Below are positions 52,585-60,629 of a stretch of 64,000 nucleotides of DNA, piece after piece. How positions within the stretch are numbered: position 1 is the first letter of the stretch; the number at the start of each line of letters is the position of its first letter. The notes beneath the pieces are model-generated. The model was given only the letters and a program-made list of their open reading frames with translations. It did not search any database and was not told the DNA's origin. The position numbers and the translations under genes were made by a program. Source of the stretch: Candidatus Alistipes intestinigallinarum (lineage in GTDB: Bacteria; Bacteroidota; Bacteroidia; Bacteroidales; Rikenellaceae); contig DXDA01000056.1 in assembly GCA_019115745.1 (NCBI GenBank), positions 1-64,000 on the forward strand. The letters are read 5' to 3'.

Positions 52585-53567
52585 CAGTCGAAAAATCCTT
52601 CGTTGTCGTCGTTCGTGCGATGGGCTTCGGGGCTTTCCATCTCCCGGGCGGGTTCGGCCAGGGCCTCTTCGAGCGAGATGCGGGCCAGCGAATCGCTTTC
52701 GGCCAGCTCTTCGGCTCTTCGGGCTTCGGCAGCGGCCGCAGCCTGCTTTTCGGCCGTGGCGCGGTGTTCGGCGAGTTTGTCGTCATCGAGCGTGAGCCGC
52801 AGGTCGACGCGCGAACCCAGCGCCGCGGCGTGCTCGGCCCCGGGGACCTGGATGTAGACGCGGGCATCCTTCTGGTTGAGGAGATTGATCCCCTCGTCGA
52901 AATCGATGCGTCCGATGTTCAGCCCGAGCTCCCAGAGGCGGCCTTTTGCCTGAGCGAGCGGCTGCCCGACCACCTGCGGGACGATCGTCGAGGCGTATCC
53001 CTCCTCGACGCCGACGTAGAGCGTGACGCCCGATCCCATTTCGGCCTCGATCCGGGAGTTTTGCTGGACGGGTTTCCCGCCGCAATACTCTTCGAGGACG
53101 TAGTTGGTGGCGATGTCGGGCCGGTAGATGAGCTCGTCGATTCCGAGCCCTGCGATTTCGAGCATGTTCTTGGCCTGGCGGAGCGACCGTCCGGCGACGT
53201 AGGGCACGGGCACCATCTTCTGTCGGAAGGAGTTGATTGTGATATAGACCGTCCGTCCGGGTTTTACCTCGACACCGCCTTCGGGGAGCTGGTCGAGGAC
53301 GATTCCGCCCTCGTATGCGGGTACGAACAGCGAGTCGTTGATGTGGAGTTTGAGGTCGTACTTGCGGGCGATCCGCTGGGCTTCGGGGAGTGGGATTCCC
53401 GAGAAGTCGGGGACGGTGCGCCGGGCTCCGTGGCGCGTGCCGATCTGCATGAGCAGGTGTGCGGCGACGGCCATCACGAGGATGATCGCTGCAATGACGA
53501 GAAGGTTCCAGAGGAGCTTGTGCTCCCGGATGCGCGCGAAGATGCTGGCTGGTTTCTGCATGGTCAT
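52584..53567 (-). CDS. Membrane-anchored PASTA-domain protein
   Basis: 327 aa. One membrane helix (near 19-41) and three PASTA domains: about 45-113 (VPDFSGIPLPEAQRIARKYDL), 115-185 (VPYVAGRSLRQAKNMLEIAGL) and 190-260 (VPQVVGQPLAQAKGRLWELGL). The C-terminal 65 residues are a charged Ala/Glu helix. There is no kinase or transpeptidase part, so it probably binds peptidoglycan fragments or division proteins. It sits between lptF/G and rluD. Confidence 0.88.
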   Translation of the reverse strand: MTMQKPASIFARIREHKLLWNLLVIAAIILVMAVAAHLLMQIGTRHGARRTVPDFSGIPLPEAQRIARKYDLKLHINDSLFVPAYEGGIVLDQLPEGGVEVKPGRTVYITINSFRQKMVPVPYVAGRSLRQAKNMLEIAGLGIDELIYRPDIATNYVLEEYCGGKPVQQNSRIEAEMGSGVTLYVGVEEGYASTIVPQVVGQPLAQAKGRLWELGLNIGRIDFDEGINLLNQKDARVYIQVPGAEHAAALGSRVDLRLTLDDDKLAEHRATAEKQAAAAAEARRAEELAESDSLARISLEEALAEPAREMESPEAHRTNDDNEGFFD

Positions 53568-53571
53568 GGAT

Positions 53572-54675
53572 TTATTTCGGCGCCTTTTGGTAGAGGTAGA
53601 CGGCGATGCCGAGGTAGATGATGTTGGGGAGCCAGACGGCGATTCCCGTGGGGAGCGTTCCGCTCTTGGCGAACTCCTCGAAGAAGCGGTTGAAGAGGAT
53701 GTAGGAGAAGCAGAGTCCGGTTCCGATACCGATATGGAGTCCGGTTCCGCCGCGGACCTTGCGCGAGGAGAGCGAGACGCCGATCAGCGTGAGGATGAAG
53801 GTCGAGAGGGGGTATGCGTAGCGGGCGTGCTTCTCGACCTCGATGATGTTGATCGAATCGGAGCCTTTGGCGCGCTGCTGTTCGAGGAACTGGTTCAGCT
53901 CGGTGATGTTCATGGTCTGAATCAGGTCGTTGATGGCCCCGAGTTCGGCGACTTCGAGGTTGATGAGCGTATCGAGGTTGCGGAACTGTTCGAAGGTTTC
54001 GCTGCCGTCGGCCGCGAATTCGCGTTTGGTGTATCGGGGGGCTGTCCAGCGTTTGGTTTCGGGGTCGAACTTGGCGTCGGAGGCTTCGAGCGAACGGACC
54101 ATGGATCCGTTTTCGTAGCGTTCCAGGACGAAGAACGAGGCCTGGCGGGCGTTTCCGTTGTATCCGCGGATGTAGGCGAAGGTTCCGGGTTCGATCTGGC
54201 GGTAGATGTGTCGGTCGTATCGGGTGTTCTGCTTTTTGGGGATGTACTCCTGCTGGAAGGCGATGACGCGGCGCTGGGAGCGGGGTATGACCCAGAGGTT
54301 GAGGGTCAGCGAGAGCGACGCGATGATGAGCGCCCCGAGGAAGTAGGGCCACATGAGTCGTCGGAAGGACATGCCTCCGGACAACATGGCGACGATCTCG
54401 GTCTGATAGGCCATCTTCGAGGTGAAGAAGATGCAGGCGATGAAGGTGAACAGGCCGCTGAACTGGTTGATGAAGAAGGGGATGAAGTTGAGGTAGTTCT
54501 GCAGCAGGATGGCCTTCATCGGGGCGTGCGTGGCGGTGAAGTCGTCGATTTTCTCGGCGTAGTCGAAGATCACGACGATGACGATGATCATCGCAATGGC
54601 GAAGAAGTAGGTTGCGAGGAACTTGCCGAGTATGTAGCGGTCCAGAATCTTGAACCCGGGGAAACGGATTTTCAT
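53572..54675 (-). CDS. LptF/LptG-family permease
   Basis: 367 aa. Three helices at each end around a periplasmic beta-jellyroll (ILDRYILGKFLATYFFAIAMI; KMAYQTEIVAMLSGGMSFRRLM; FSYILFNRFFEEFAKSG). This is the YjgP/YjgQ fold of the ABC machine that pulls lipopolysaccharide from the inner membrane. A single member is visible here; its partner and LptB are elsewhere. It is 3 nt after tgt. Confidence 0.9.
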   Translation of the reverse strand: MKIRFPGFKILDRYILGKFLATYFFAIAMIIVIVVIFDYAEKIDDFTATHAPMKAILLQNYLNFIPFFINQFSGLFTFIACIFFTSKMAYQTEIVAMLSGGMSFRRLMWPYFLGALIIASLSLTLNLWVIPRSQRRVIAFQQEYIPKKQNTRYDRHIYRQIEPGTFAYIRGYNGNARQASFFVLERYENGSMVRSLEASDAKFDPETKRWTAPRYTKREFAADGSETFEQFRNLDTLINLEVAELGAINDLIQTMNITELNQFLEQQRAKGSDSINIIEVEKHARYAYPLSTFILTLIGVSLSSRKVRGGTGLHIGIGTGLCFSYILFNRFFEEFAKSGTLPTGIAVWLPNIIYLGIAVYLYQKAPK

Positions 54676-54678
54676 CGG

Positions 54679-55815
54679 TCAGAGCCTTCTTGTGAGTTTT
54701 TGAACCATCGTCTCTTTCCAGGCCTTGAAATCGCCGGCGAGGATGTGGTTGCGGGCCTCTCCGACGAGTCGCAGGTAGAAGGCGATGTTGTGCAGCGAGG
54801 CGATCTGTGCGGCGAGCATTTCGCCGCAGGTGGCCAGGTGGTGCAGGTAGGCCTTCGAGTAGAGGGTGTCGACGAACGCCGTGCCGTCGGGGTCGATGGG
54901 CGAGAAGTCGTCCTCCCACTTCTTGTTGCGGATGTTGATGACGCCCTCGGCGGTGAAGAGCTGTCCGTTCCGGCCGTTTCGCGTGGGCATCACGCAGTCG
55001 AACATGTCGACGCCGCGTTCGATTCCTTCGAGGATGTTGACCGGCGTGCCGACCCCCATCAGGTAGCGGGGCCGGTCCTCGGGGAGAATGGCGTTGACCA
55101 CCTCGATCATTCGGTACATCACCTCGGTGGGTTCACCGACGGCCAGACCGCCGATGGCATATCCGTCGGCATCGTACCGTTTGACGTTTTCGGCGGCGCG
55201 GATCCGGAGGTCGGGATAGGTACACCCCTGTACGATGGGGAACAGCGCCTGATAGTGGCCGTATTTGGGTGCGGTCTGGTGGTAGCGGTTGAAGCAGCGG
55301 TCGAGCCAGCGCTCGGTGAGGTCGAGCGACTTGGCGGCATATTCGCGGGGTGCGTCGCCCGGGGGGCACTCGTCGAATGCCATCATGATGTCGGCGCCGA
55401 TCGTCCGCTCGGTGTCGATGACGCTTTCGGGGGTGAAGAGGTGCTTCGAGCCGTCGATGTGGGATCGGAAGTAACACCCCTCCTCCTTGAGTTTTCGGCA
55501 CGCCGCGAGGGAGAAGACCTGAAACCCGCCGCTGTCGGTGAGCATGGGCCCGTCCCAGGTGGAGAAGCGGTGGACGCCTCCGGCGCGTTCGAGGATCTCC
55601 ATGCCGGGTCGCAGGTAGAGGTGGTAGGTGTTAGCCAGGATGATCTGCGCGCGGGCTTCGTCGCGGACGTCGCGGTGGAAGATTCCCTTGACGGTTGCGG
55701 CGGTGCCTACGGGCATGAAGATCGGTGTCCGGATCGTTCCGTGATCGGTCTGGAGTTCACCGGCTCGGGCCTGCGAAGCAGGGTCTTTCTGTTGGAGGGT
55801 AAATTTCATACGCAT
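54679..55815 (-). CDS. tgt: tRNA-guanine transglycosylase
   Basis: 378 aa. Exchanges G34 of certain tRNAs for preQ1 on the way to queuosine. TDSGGFQVFSL, MAFDECPPGD, GGLAVGEP and MFDCVMPTRNGRNGQLFT (with the nucleophilic Asp) are all present. The C-terminal zinc motif CxCxxC is absent: the segment reads PIDPDGTAFVDTLYSKAYLHHL where bacterial enzymes have the three cysteines. Either the Met at 55815 or the next one at 55809 may start it. Confidence 0.93.
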   Translation of the reverse strand: MRMKFTLQQKDPASQARAGELQTDHGTIRTPIFMPVGTAATVKGIFHRDVRDEARAQIILANTYHLYLRPGMEILERAGGVHRFSTWDGPMLTDSGGFQVFSLAACRKLKEEGCYFRSHIDGSKHLFTPESVIDTERTIGADIMMAFDECPPGDAPREYAAKSLDLTERWLDRCFNRYHQTAPKYGHYQALFPIVQGCTYPDLRIRAAENVKRYDADGYAIGGLAVGEPTEVMYRMIEVVNAILPEDRPRYLMGVGTPVNILEGIERGVDMFDCVMPTRNGRNGQLFTAEGVINIRNKKWEDDFSPIDPDGTAFVDTLYSKAYLHHLATCGEMLAAQIASLHNIAFYLRLVGEARNHILAGDFKAWKETMVQKLTRRL

Positions 55816-55823
55816 CTATTCGG

Positions 55824-55831
55824 CAAAAATA
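55824..55831 (-). promoter_or_regulatory. -7 box TATTTTTG for tgt
   Basis: Exact TAnnTTTG match on the minus strand a few bases before the tgt start, in the divergent 53-nt gap. Confidence 0.45.
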
Positions 55832-55844
55832 CACAAAATATTCG

Positions 55845-55852
55845 TATCTTTG
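55845..55852 (+). promoter_or_regulatory. -7 box TATCTTTG for the glycosyltransferase gene
   Basis: Exact TAnnTTTG match 16 nt before the ATG at 55869; the leader would be very short. Confidence 0.6.
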
Positions 55853-55868
55853 CGCATATTTTGTCAAT

Positions 55869-57023
55869 ATGCGATTCTTCGAACAAATTCTGGTCTCGTA
55901 TGGCTGGGAGGGTCTTGCGCTTGCGGGGTCCCTGCTTGTAATGTTCGGCGTACAGCTCTACTACTATATTTTCGTTTACGGACGGATCTCCGGCTACAAG
56001 AACAACCGCCGGGCGGTGACGCTGGAGACGGAGCCGCCGGTTTCGGTGATTGTCCCGTTGTTTTCGGAGGACTACTCGTTCGTCGAGGAGCGCCTGCCGC
56101 TGATGCTGGCCCAGGCCTACCCGGACTTCGAGGTGGTGATCGTCTACGTGGGTCACGATTCGGATTTCTACGAGGACCTCATGCGGCTCAAGCAGTCGTT
56201 CCCGCAGATCACGACCACGAAAATCCACCTGGACCCTCGTTTTCCGATTTCGCGCAAGATGGCGCTGAACGTGGGCATCAAGTCGGCGCACTACGAACAC
56301 CTGATCTTCACCTCGACGGATGCCGTACCGCAGACGGACCGCTGGCTGTCGCTGATGGCCAAGGGTTTCATGCGCGGGGAGATCGTCCTCGGCTACTGCG
56401 GGATCGAACGCGGCAAGGGCTTCACGAACTACCTGATGCGGACCTGGCGGATGATGCACTCGGCAAACTGGATCGCCCGGGCCGTCCGGCGCCGCGCCTA
56501 TCGGGGAACGCTCCACAATCTCGGCTTCACGAAACGCCTCTATTTCGGAGCCAACGGCTTCGACCATCTGAACATGAACATCGGCGAGGACGACCTCTTC
56601 ATGCAGCGGGTCATGACGCGCGACAACGTCAGCGTGATCCTTTCGCCGCGTGCCACGCTGCGTGAGAAGACGTGGGGCGGCATGGGCTGGTGGATGAGCC
56701 AGTTGCGTTACTACGGGTCGTCGTTCCGCTTCTACCCGCAGGGTGTCAAGAGCTCGGTCCGCTGGGAGCTGGGTTCGCGGGTTCTCTTTTTCCTGACGGC
56801 GATCTGCGCCCTGGCGGTCATGCCGCCGGAGTACAAACTCGGCGCCGCGCTGTTTGTCGTCATCCGCTACGGGATCGTCCTCTTCGGGGTGCGCCGCGTG
56901 GCCCGGCGGCTGGGTGAAGAGGGAATCACGGGGCGCTACTTCCTCTATGATCTGCTGAGCCCGCTGTGTGAGGCAGCTTTGGGCGTGCTGCTGCTGCGCC
57001 GCGACGAACGGGTATGGAGATAG
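55869..57023 (+). CDS. Family-2 glycosyltransferase, membrane bound
   Basis: 384 aa. An N-terminal helix (WEGLALAGSLLVMFGVQLYYYIFVYG) is followed by a GT-A domain (PVSVIVPLFSEDYSFVEERLPLMLAQ, TSTDAVPQTDRW as the DxD-like position, GEDDLFMQRVM) and two or three C-terminal helices. It probably extends a lipid- or surface-linked glycan; acceptor unknown. It overlaps the sigma-factor gene by 10 nt. Confidence 0.85.
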   Translation: MRFFEQILVSYGWEGLALAGSLLVMFGVQLYYYIFVYGRISGYKNNRRAVTLETEPPVSVIVPLFSEDYSFVEERLPLMLAQAYPDFEVVIVYVGHDSDFYEDLMRLKQSFPQITTTKIHLDPRFPISRKMALNVGIKSAHYEHLIFTSTDAVPQTDRWLSLMAKGFMRGEIVLGYCGIERGKGFTNYLMRTWRMMHSANWIARAVRRRAYRGTLHNLGFTKRLYFGANGFDHLNMNIGEDDLFMQRVMTRDNVSVILSPRATLREKTWGGMGWWMSQLRYYGSSFRFYPQGVKSSVRWELGSRVLFFLTAICALAVMPPEYKLGAALFVVIRYGIVLFGVRRVARRLGEEGITGRYFLYDLLSPLCEAALGVLLLRRDERVWR

Positions 57024-57577
57024 CCGACTATATCGTAGCCGAGGACCGGGAACTGGTGGCCCTTGTGCTCGGAGGCGACGATACGGCCTTCGAGTACCTG
57101 TTCAACCGCTATCGGGATGCGATCCACCGCCTTTTCGTGCAGCGGCTCGGGGGGACGAACGACGCCGACGATCTGCTGCAGGAGACCTTCATCAAGGTCT
57201 ATATCAACCTGCACCGCTACAGCCGGGAGTATACCTTCGGACAGTGGGTCTATACGATCGCGCGGAATACGTTCATCGACTTCGTGCGGCGGCGGCAGGA
57301 GGACTTGTCGATCGACGACCGCTTTTCGGCCCCGGCGTCGAGTGCGCCGACTCCGGAGGAGAGCGTGATCAACCTCCAGCAGCGGACCCAGATCGAACAC
57401 TACCTCGAACGGCTGGCCCCGCGCTACCGGCAACTGATCGTGATGCGCTTTTTCGACGAATACTCCTACGAGGAGATCGCGGCGAAACTTTCGCTGCCGC
57501 TGGGGACGGTGAAGACGCAGATTCACCGGGCCCGGGAGCAGATGTGCCGCCTGATCGCCGAGGGGGAGAAGAACTGA
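57014..57577 (+). CDS. ECF-type RNA polymerase sigma factor
   Basis: 187 aa. Sigma region 2 (FEYLFNRYRDAIHRLFVQRLGGTNDADDLLQETFIKVYINLHRY, WVYTIARNTFIDFVRRRQ) and region 4 (RYRQLIVMRFFDEYSYEEIAAKLSLPLGTVKTQIHRAREQM) are complete. No anti-sigma gene follows. The 10-nt overlap with the glycosyltransferase gene suggests it is expressed with it. Confidence 0.92.
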   Translation: MEIADYIVAEDRELVALVLGGDDTAFEYLFNRYRDAIHRLFVQRLGGTNDADDLLQETFIKVYINLHRYSREYTFGQWVYTIARNTFIDFVRRRQEDLSIDDRFSAPASSAPTPEESVINLQQRTQIEHYLERLAPRYRQLIVMRFFDEYSYEEIAAKLSLPLGTVKTQIHRAREQMCRLIAEGEKN

Positions 57578-57635
57578 TAGCGGAGACGGCCGTGCCGGAG
57601 AAATCGAATACCCGCTGCCGTGAATTCAAAAAACG

Positions 57636-58259
57636 ATGGAACTGATCGAAAAATATTTTCCGGATCTGACCGAAAGCCAGCGCGCACGCTTTGCCGCGCT
57701 GTATGACCTTTATGCCGATTGGAACGCGAAGATCAACGTCGTCTCGCGCAAGGATTTCGACCAGCTCTACCTGCGGCACGTGCTGCACTCGCTGGCCATT
57801 GCGAAGGTTTGCCGGTTCGACGCCGGGGCGCGCATCCTGGATGTGGGTTGCGGGGGTGGTTTCCCGTCTGTTCCGCTGGCGATTCTCTTCCCGGAGGCAT
57901 ACTTCACGGCGGCGGATTCGATCCGCAAGAAGATCACGGTGGTCGAAGGGGTCTCGCAGAGCCTGGGTCTGACGAACCTGACTCCCTGCTGCGTGCGGGT
58001 CGAGACCTTGCCGGAACGTTACGACTACGTGGTTTCGCGGGCCGTGACGGCGATGCCGGAGTTCGTGGACTGGATCTGGTCAAAGATCGAACGGGGACAG
58101 CGGGGCACGCTTCCGAACGGCATTCTCTACCTGAAGGGCGGTGATCTGGCCGAAGAGCTGGCCCGTACGGGCAAACACTGGGATCTCTACGACATCCATG
58201 CGTTCTTCGACGAGGAGTTCTTCGAGACGAAAAAGGTGGTCTACACCCCGAAAAAATAG
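57636..58259 (+). CDS. rsmG: 16S rRNA (guanine(527)-N7)-methyltransferase RsmG
   Basis: 207 aa. NVVSRKDFDQLYLRHVLHSLAI, the SAM motif ILDVGCGGGFPSVPLAILFP and VVSRAVTAMPEFVDW match RsmG (GidB), which methylates G527 of 16S rRNA. Normal length. The stop codon overlaps the GTG start of the next gene. Confidence 0.94.
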   Translation: MELIEKYFPDLTESQRARFAALYDLYADWNAKINVVSRKDFDQLYLRHVLHSLAIAKVCRFDAGARILDVGCGGGFPSVPLAILFPEAYFTAADSIRKKITVVEGVSQSLGLTNLTPCCVRVETLPERYDYVVSRAVTAMPEFVDWIWSKIERGQRGTLPNGILYLKGGDLAEELARTGKHWDLYDIHAFFDEEFFETKKVVYTPKK

Positions 58260-58789
58260 TGTCGGTTTTGCTCTCCGAAACGCTTCTATGGTTGTTTCCT
58301 GCGGTGTTCGTGCTGCATGAGGCCGAAGAGATTCTCTTCCTGCCGCCCTGGCTGCAACGCCATCGGGAGTGGCTCTTGAATCGTTTTCCGCGCGGGTCTT
58401 CCCGCCTGCTTCCGTTTTTTGACGGGATTTCCCGCACGACCTTTGCCGGAATCGCAGCCGAAGAGTTCGTGCTGGTGCTGGGGGTCACGGCATGGGCGTC
58501 ATGGGCGGATGTTTGCTATCCGTGGCTGGCGCTGTTCCTCGCCTTTGGCGTGCACCTTGTCGTTCATCTGCTGCAGGGGCTCTTGATCCGGCGTTACGTT
58601 CCGGTTGTCGCCACCTCCCTGATCGGTTTGCTCTATTGCGGATGGGGATTGCGGACTCTGCTTCAACTTGGAATGTTCTCCCTCCGGGAATATGTGCTTT
58701 GCGCCGTGGCGGGCTGTCTGATCGCCGGGGTCAATCTGTGGACCATGCACGCTTTGGCTGCAACGCTCCGCCGCCGTCCGCGAAACTGA
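58259..58789 (+). CDS. HXXEE-domain membrane protein
   Basis: 176 aa from a GTG start at 58259, which overlaps the rsmG TAG by one base. About five membrane helices; LHEAEEILFLPPW holds the family's H-x-x-E-E motif and a later HLVVHLLQGLLIRRY matches the second conserved block. Function unknown; a metal-binding membrane enzyme has been suggested by the conserved polar residues (inference). Confidence 0.78.
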   Translation: MSVLLSETLLWLFPAVFVLHEAEEILFLPPWLQRHREWLLNRFPRGSSRLLPFFDGISRTTFAGIAAEEFVLVLGVTAWASWADVCYPWLALFLAFGVHLVVHLLQGLLIRRYVPVVATSLIGLLYCGWGLRTLLQLGMFSLREYVLCAVAGCLIAGVNLWTMHALAATLRRRPRN

Positions 58790-58801
58790 CCCCCTCCGCC
58801 T

Positions 58802-58890
58802 CTTCTCTGTCTTTTTTCAGCCTTTTCCTGTCTCTGCTTGCCCCCGCTTCTCTGTCTTTTCTCAGCCTCTTCCTGTCTCCGCTTACCCCC
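58802..58890. repeat. Imperfect 45-bp tandem repeat
   Basis: Two head-to-tail copies (58802-58846, 58847-58890) starting CTTCTCTGTCTTTT and ending GCTT-CCCCC, with a few substitutions. Pyrimidine-rich, non-coding, after the HXXEE gene. A CCCCG/CGGGG hairpin (58901-58917) follows. Confidence 0.8.
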
Positions 58891-59022
58891 CCCCTGCCTC
58901 TCCCCGCAGAACGGGGACCGAATCCGAACAAGCCTCCTTTCGCTCTCTAAGGCCCGCTTTTCATATTGCTGAATATCAAAAAGAAATGCTGCTCATTATA
59001 GATAAATGAATGGCATTTTTTG

Positions 59023-59030
59023 TAATTTTG
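59023..59030 (+). promoter_or_regulatory. -7 box TAATTTTG for the small membrane protein
   Basis: Exact TAnnTTTG match 28 nt before the ATG at 59058. Confidence 0.5.
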
Positions 59031-59057
59031 TACAGCTTATAATGAATATCTTCGCAT

Positions 59058-59297
59058 ATGAAGAAATGGCAGAAAACAGTCGGTATTATTGCATTTGCGC
59101 TGATTGTCATATATGAGTTATTGATATGGGTAAATGCCTATGTAGATATGAAGTACATAGTAGAGCCCAATGGAAATAACTTTTTAGCAGAGCGTATGTA
59201 TATGCGTATTGGCTCATTATCCTTTGGAATGTGGCTGAACTTTGCCTTGATGATATTCCTGTTCATATGCCTTTGGCATAAAGAAGGCAAGCGGTGA
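59058..59297 (+). CDS. Small two-helix membrane protein, AT-rich
   Basis: 79 aa with two hydrophobic segments (VGIIAFALIVIYELLIWV; FGMWLNFALMIFLFICLW) and basic ends. The gene and its leader (about 58960-59300) are strikingly AT-rich between GC-rich neighbours and use A/T-ending codons, suggesting recent acquisition. It has its own -7 box. No family recognised. Confidence 0.6.
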   Translation: MKKWQKTVGIIAFALIVIYELLIWVNAYVDMKYIVEPNGNNFLAERMYMRIGSLSFGMWLNFALMIFLFICLWHKEGKR

Positions 59298-59322
59298 AAA
59301 GATTGGGTAAACGAATTGCGTA

Positions 59323-60354
59323 TTAAGCGGGTTCGTTTTTCATTTGGGTGCTCAACAGCCCGCAGGCGGCCTGAATATCCTCGCCGCGGGAGGCGCGGAT
59401 GGTGGTCTGAATGCCGCGGGCGGTGAGTGCGTCGCGGAATCGGATCATGGCCTCGGCGTCGGGCGAGAAGTAGGGCGACCCGGGAATCTTGTGGAAACGG
59501 ATCAGGTTGATGCGGCACTTGATGCCGTTCAGCAGCCGCGACAGCTCGCGGATGTGGCGGGGCGAGTCGTTCAGCCCGCTCATGACGATGTATTCGAAGG
59601 AGACCCTCCGCTGATGGGTGAAATCGTATTCGCGCAGAATCTCGACGACCTGGGCGATGGACCAGGCCTTTTCGACGGGCATGATCTCGGCGCGCTCGTC
59701 GGGAAAGGGGTTGTGGAGACTCACGGCTAAATGAACCTTCGAAGCGTCGAGAAAGCGCCTGAGCTGAGGCACGACCCCGGCCGTGGAGAGGGTGATGCGG
59801 GTCGGGGACCAGGCGAAACCCCACTCGGCGGTGAGGATTTCGAGGGCCCGCAGGACGTTGTCCGGATTGTCGAGGGGCTCGCCCATCCCCATGAATACGA
59901 GGTTTGTGAGCCGGTCGCGCTCGGGGAGCGAGACGATCTGGTTGAGGATCTCGGCTGCGGAGAGCGACTGTTGGAGTCCCTGGCGGCCTGTTGCGCAGAA
60001 GCGGCATCCCATGCGGCATCCGGCCTGCGAGGAGACGCAGAGCGTGGCGCGCTCGCCGTCGGGAATGTAGGCCGACTCGATGAAATGGCCCTGCAGGGTT
60101 CGGAAGAGGTATTTTTTGGTTCCGTCTGCGGATACGCTCTCGTGCTCCGGGGCGCGGAGTGCGGGGGAGAAACGCTCGGCAAGGTGTTGTCGGTGCAGGG
60201 CAGCGATATCGGTCATGCACAAGGGGTCCTCGATGTGGCGGACATAGAGCCAGCGTGCGATTTGCCGGGCGGCGAATCGCGGCATACCCAGTTCGTTGCA
60301 GAGTTCTGCGAGTTCCGCGGGATTTTTTCCGTACAGGTATTCCGGATCGGTCAT
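59323..60354 (-). CDS. rlmN: 23S rRNA (adenine(2503)-C2)-methyltransferase RlmN
   Basis: 343 aa from ATG 60354. A radical-SAM enzyme methylating A2503 of 23S rRNA and A37 of some tRNAs. The cluster motif CRMGCRFCATG, the GMGEPLDN loop, GVVPQLRRF and the C-terminal catalytic Cys in ACGLL are visible. The upstream extra codons in the track are not needed. A -7 box (60384-60391) precedes it. Confidence 0.94.
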   Translation of the reverse strand: MTDPEYLYGKNPAELAELCNELGMPRFAARQIARWLYVRHIEDPLCMTDIAALHRQHLAERFSPALRAPEHESVSADGTKKYLFRTLQGHFIESAYIPDGERATLCVSSQAGCRMGCRFCATGRQGLQQSLSAAEILNQIVSLPERDRLTNLVFMGMGEPLDNPDNVLRALEILTAEWGFAWSPTRITLSTAGVVPQLRRFLDASKVHLAVSLHNPFPDERAEIMPVEKAWSIAQVVEILREYDFTHQRRVSFEYIVMSGLNDSPRHIRELSRLLNGIKCRINLIRFHKIPGSPYFSPDAEAMIRFRDALTARGIQTTIRASRGEDIQAACGLLSTQMKNEPA

Positions 60355-60383
60355 TTTGCGACTTTGGGGTTTGTTTCCGGAGG

Positions 60384-60391
60384 CAAAAGTA
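60384..60391 (-). promoter_or_regulatory. -7 box TACTTTTG for rlmN
   Basis: Exact TAnnTTTG match on the minus strand 30 nt before the start. Confidence 0.5.
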
Positions 60392-60444
60392 GGCAAAAAA
60401 TAAAGATTTTTGAGGCTGGGCGCACGATTTTGAATTTTTATCCC

Positions 60445-60452
60445 TATATTTG
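60445..60452 (+). promoter_or_regulatory. -7 box TATATTTG for tonB
   Basis: Exact TAnnTTTG match about 180 nt before the tonB ATG, giving a long leader that contains the 21-bp repeat. Confidence 0.55.
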
Positions 60453-60514
60453 TGGTGCATAGCGCGCCTGTGCCCGTATGAGGGTGCCGGAACGAGCCGG
60501 AGGGCCGGAGAACT

Positions 60515-60556
60515 GGAGCTGAAAGTTGGAAGGCCGGAGCTGAAAGCCGGAAGGCC
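60515..60556. repeat. 21-bp tandem repeat in the tonB leader
   Basis: GGAGCTGAAAGTTGGAAGGCC (60515-60535) is followed directly by a copy with CC for TT (60536-60556). Shorter CCGGA-type fragments continue on both sides. Confidence 0.8.
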
Positions 60557-60629
60557 GGAAGTGGATGGCCGGAACCGGAGTCGGGATGGGGCGGAGTAAG
60601 GAAGACGAAACAATTAAAACCAGAAATAG

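Noticed and set aside
53338-55941. 867-aa plus ORF opposite the PASTA, lptF/G and tgt genes
   Set aside because: Antisense shadow; crosses three well-supported genes.
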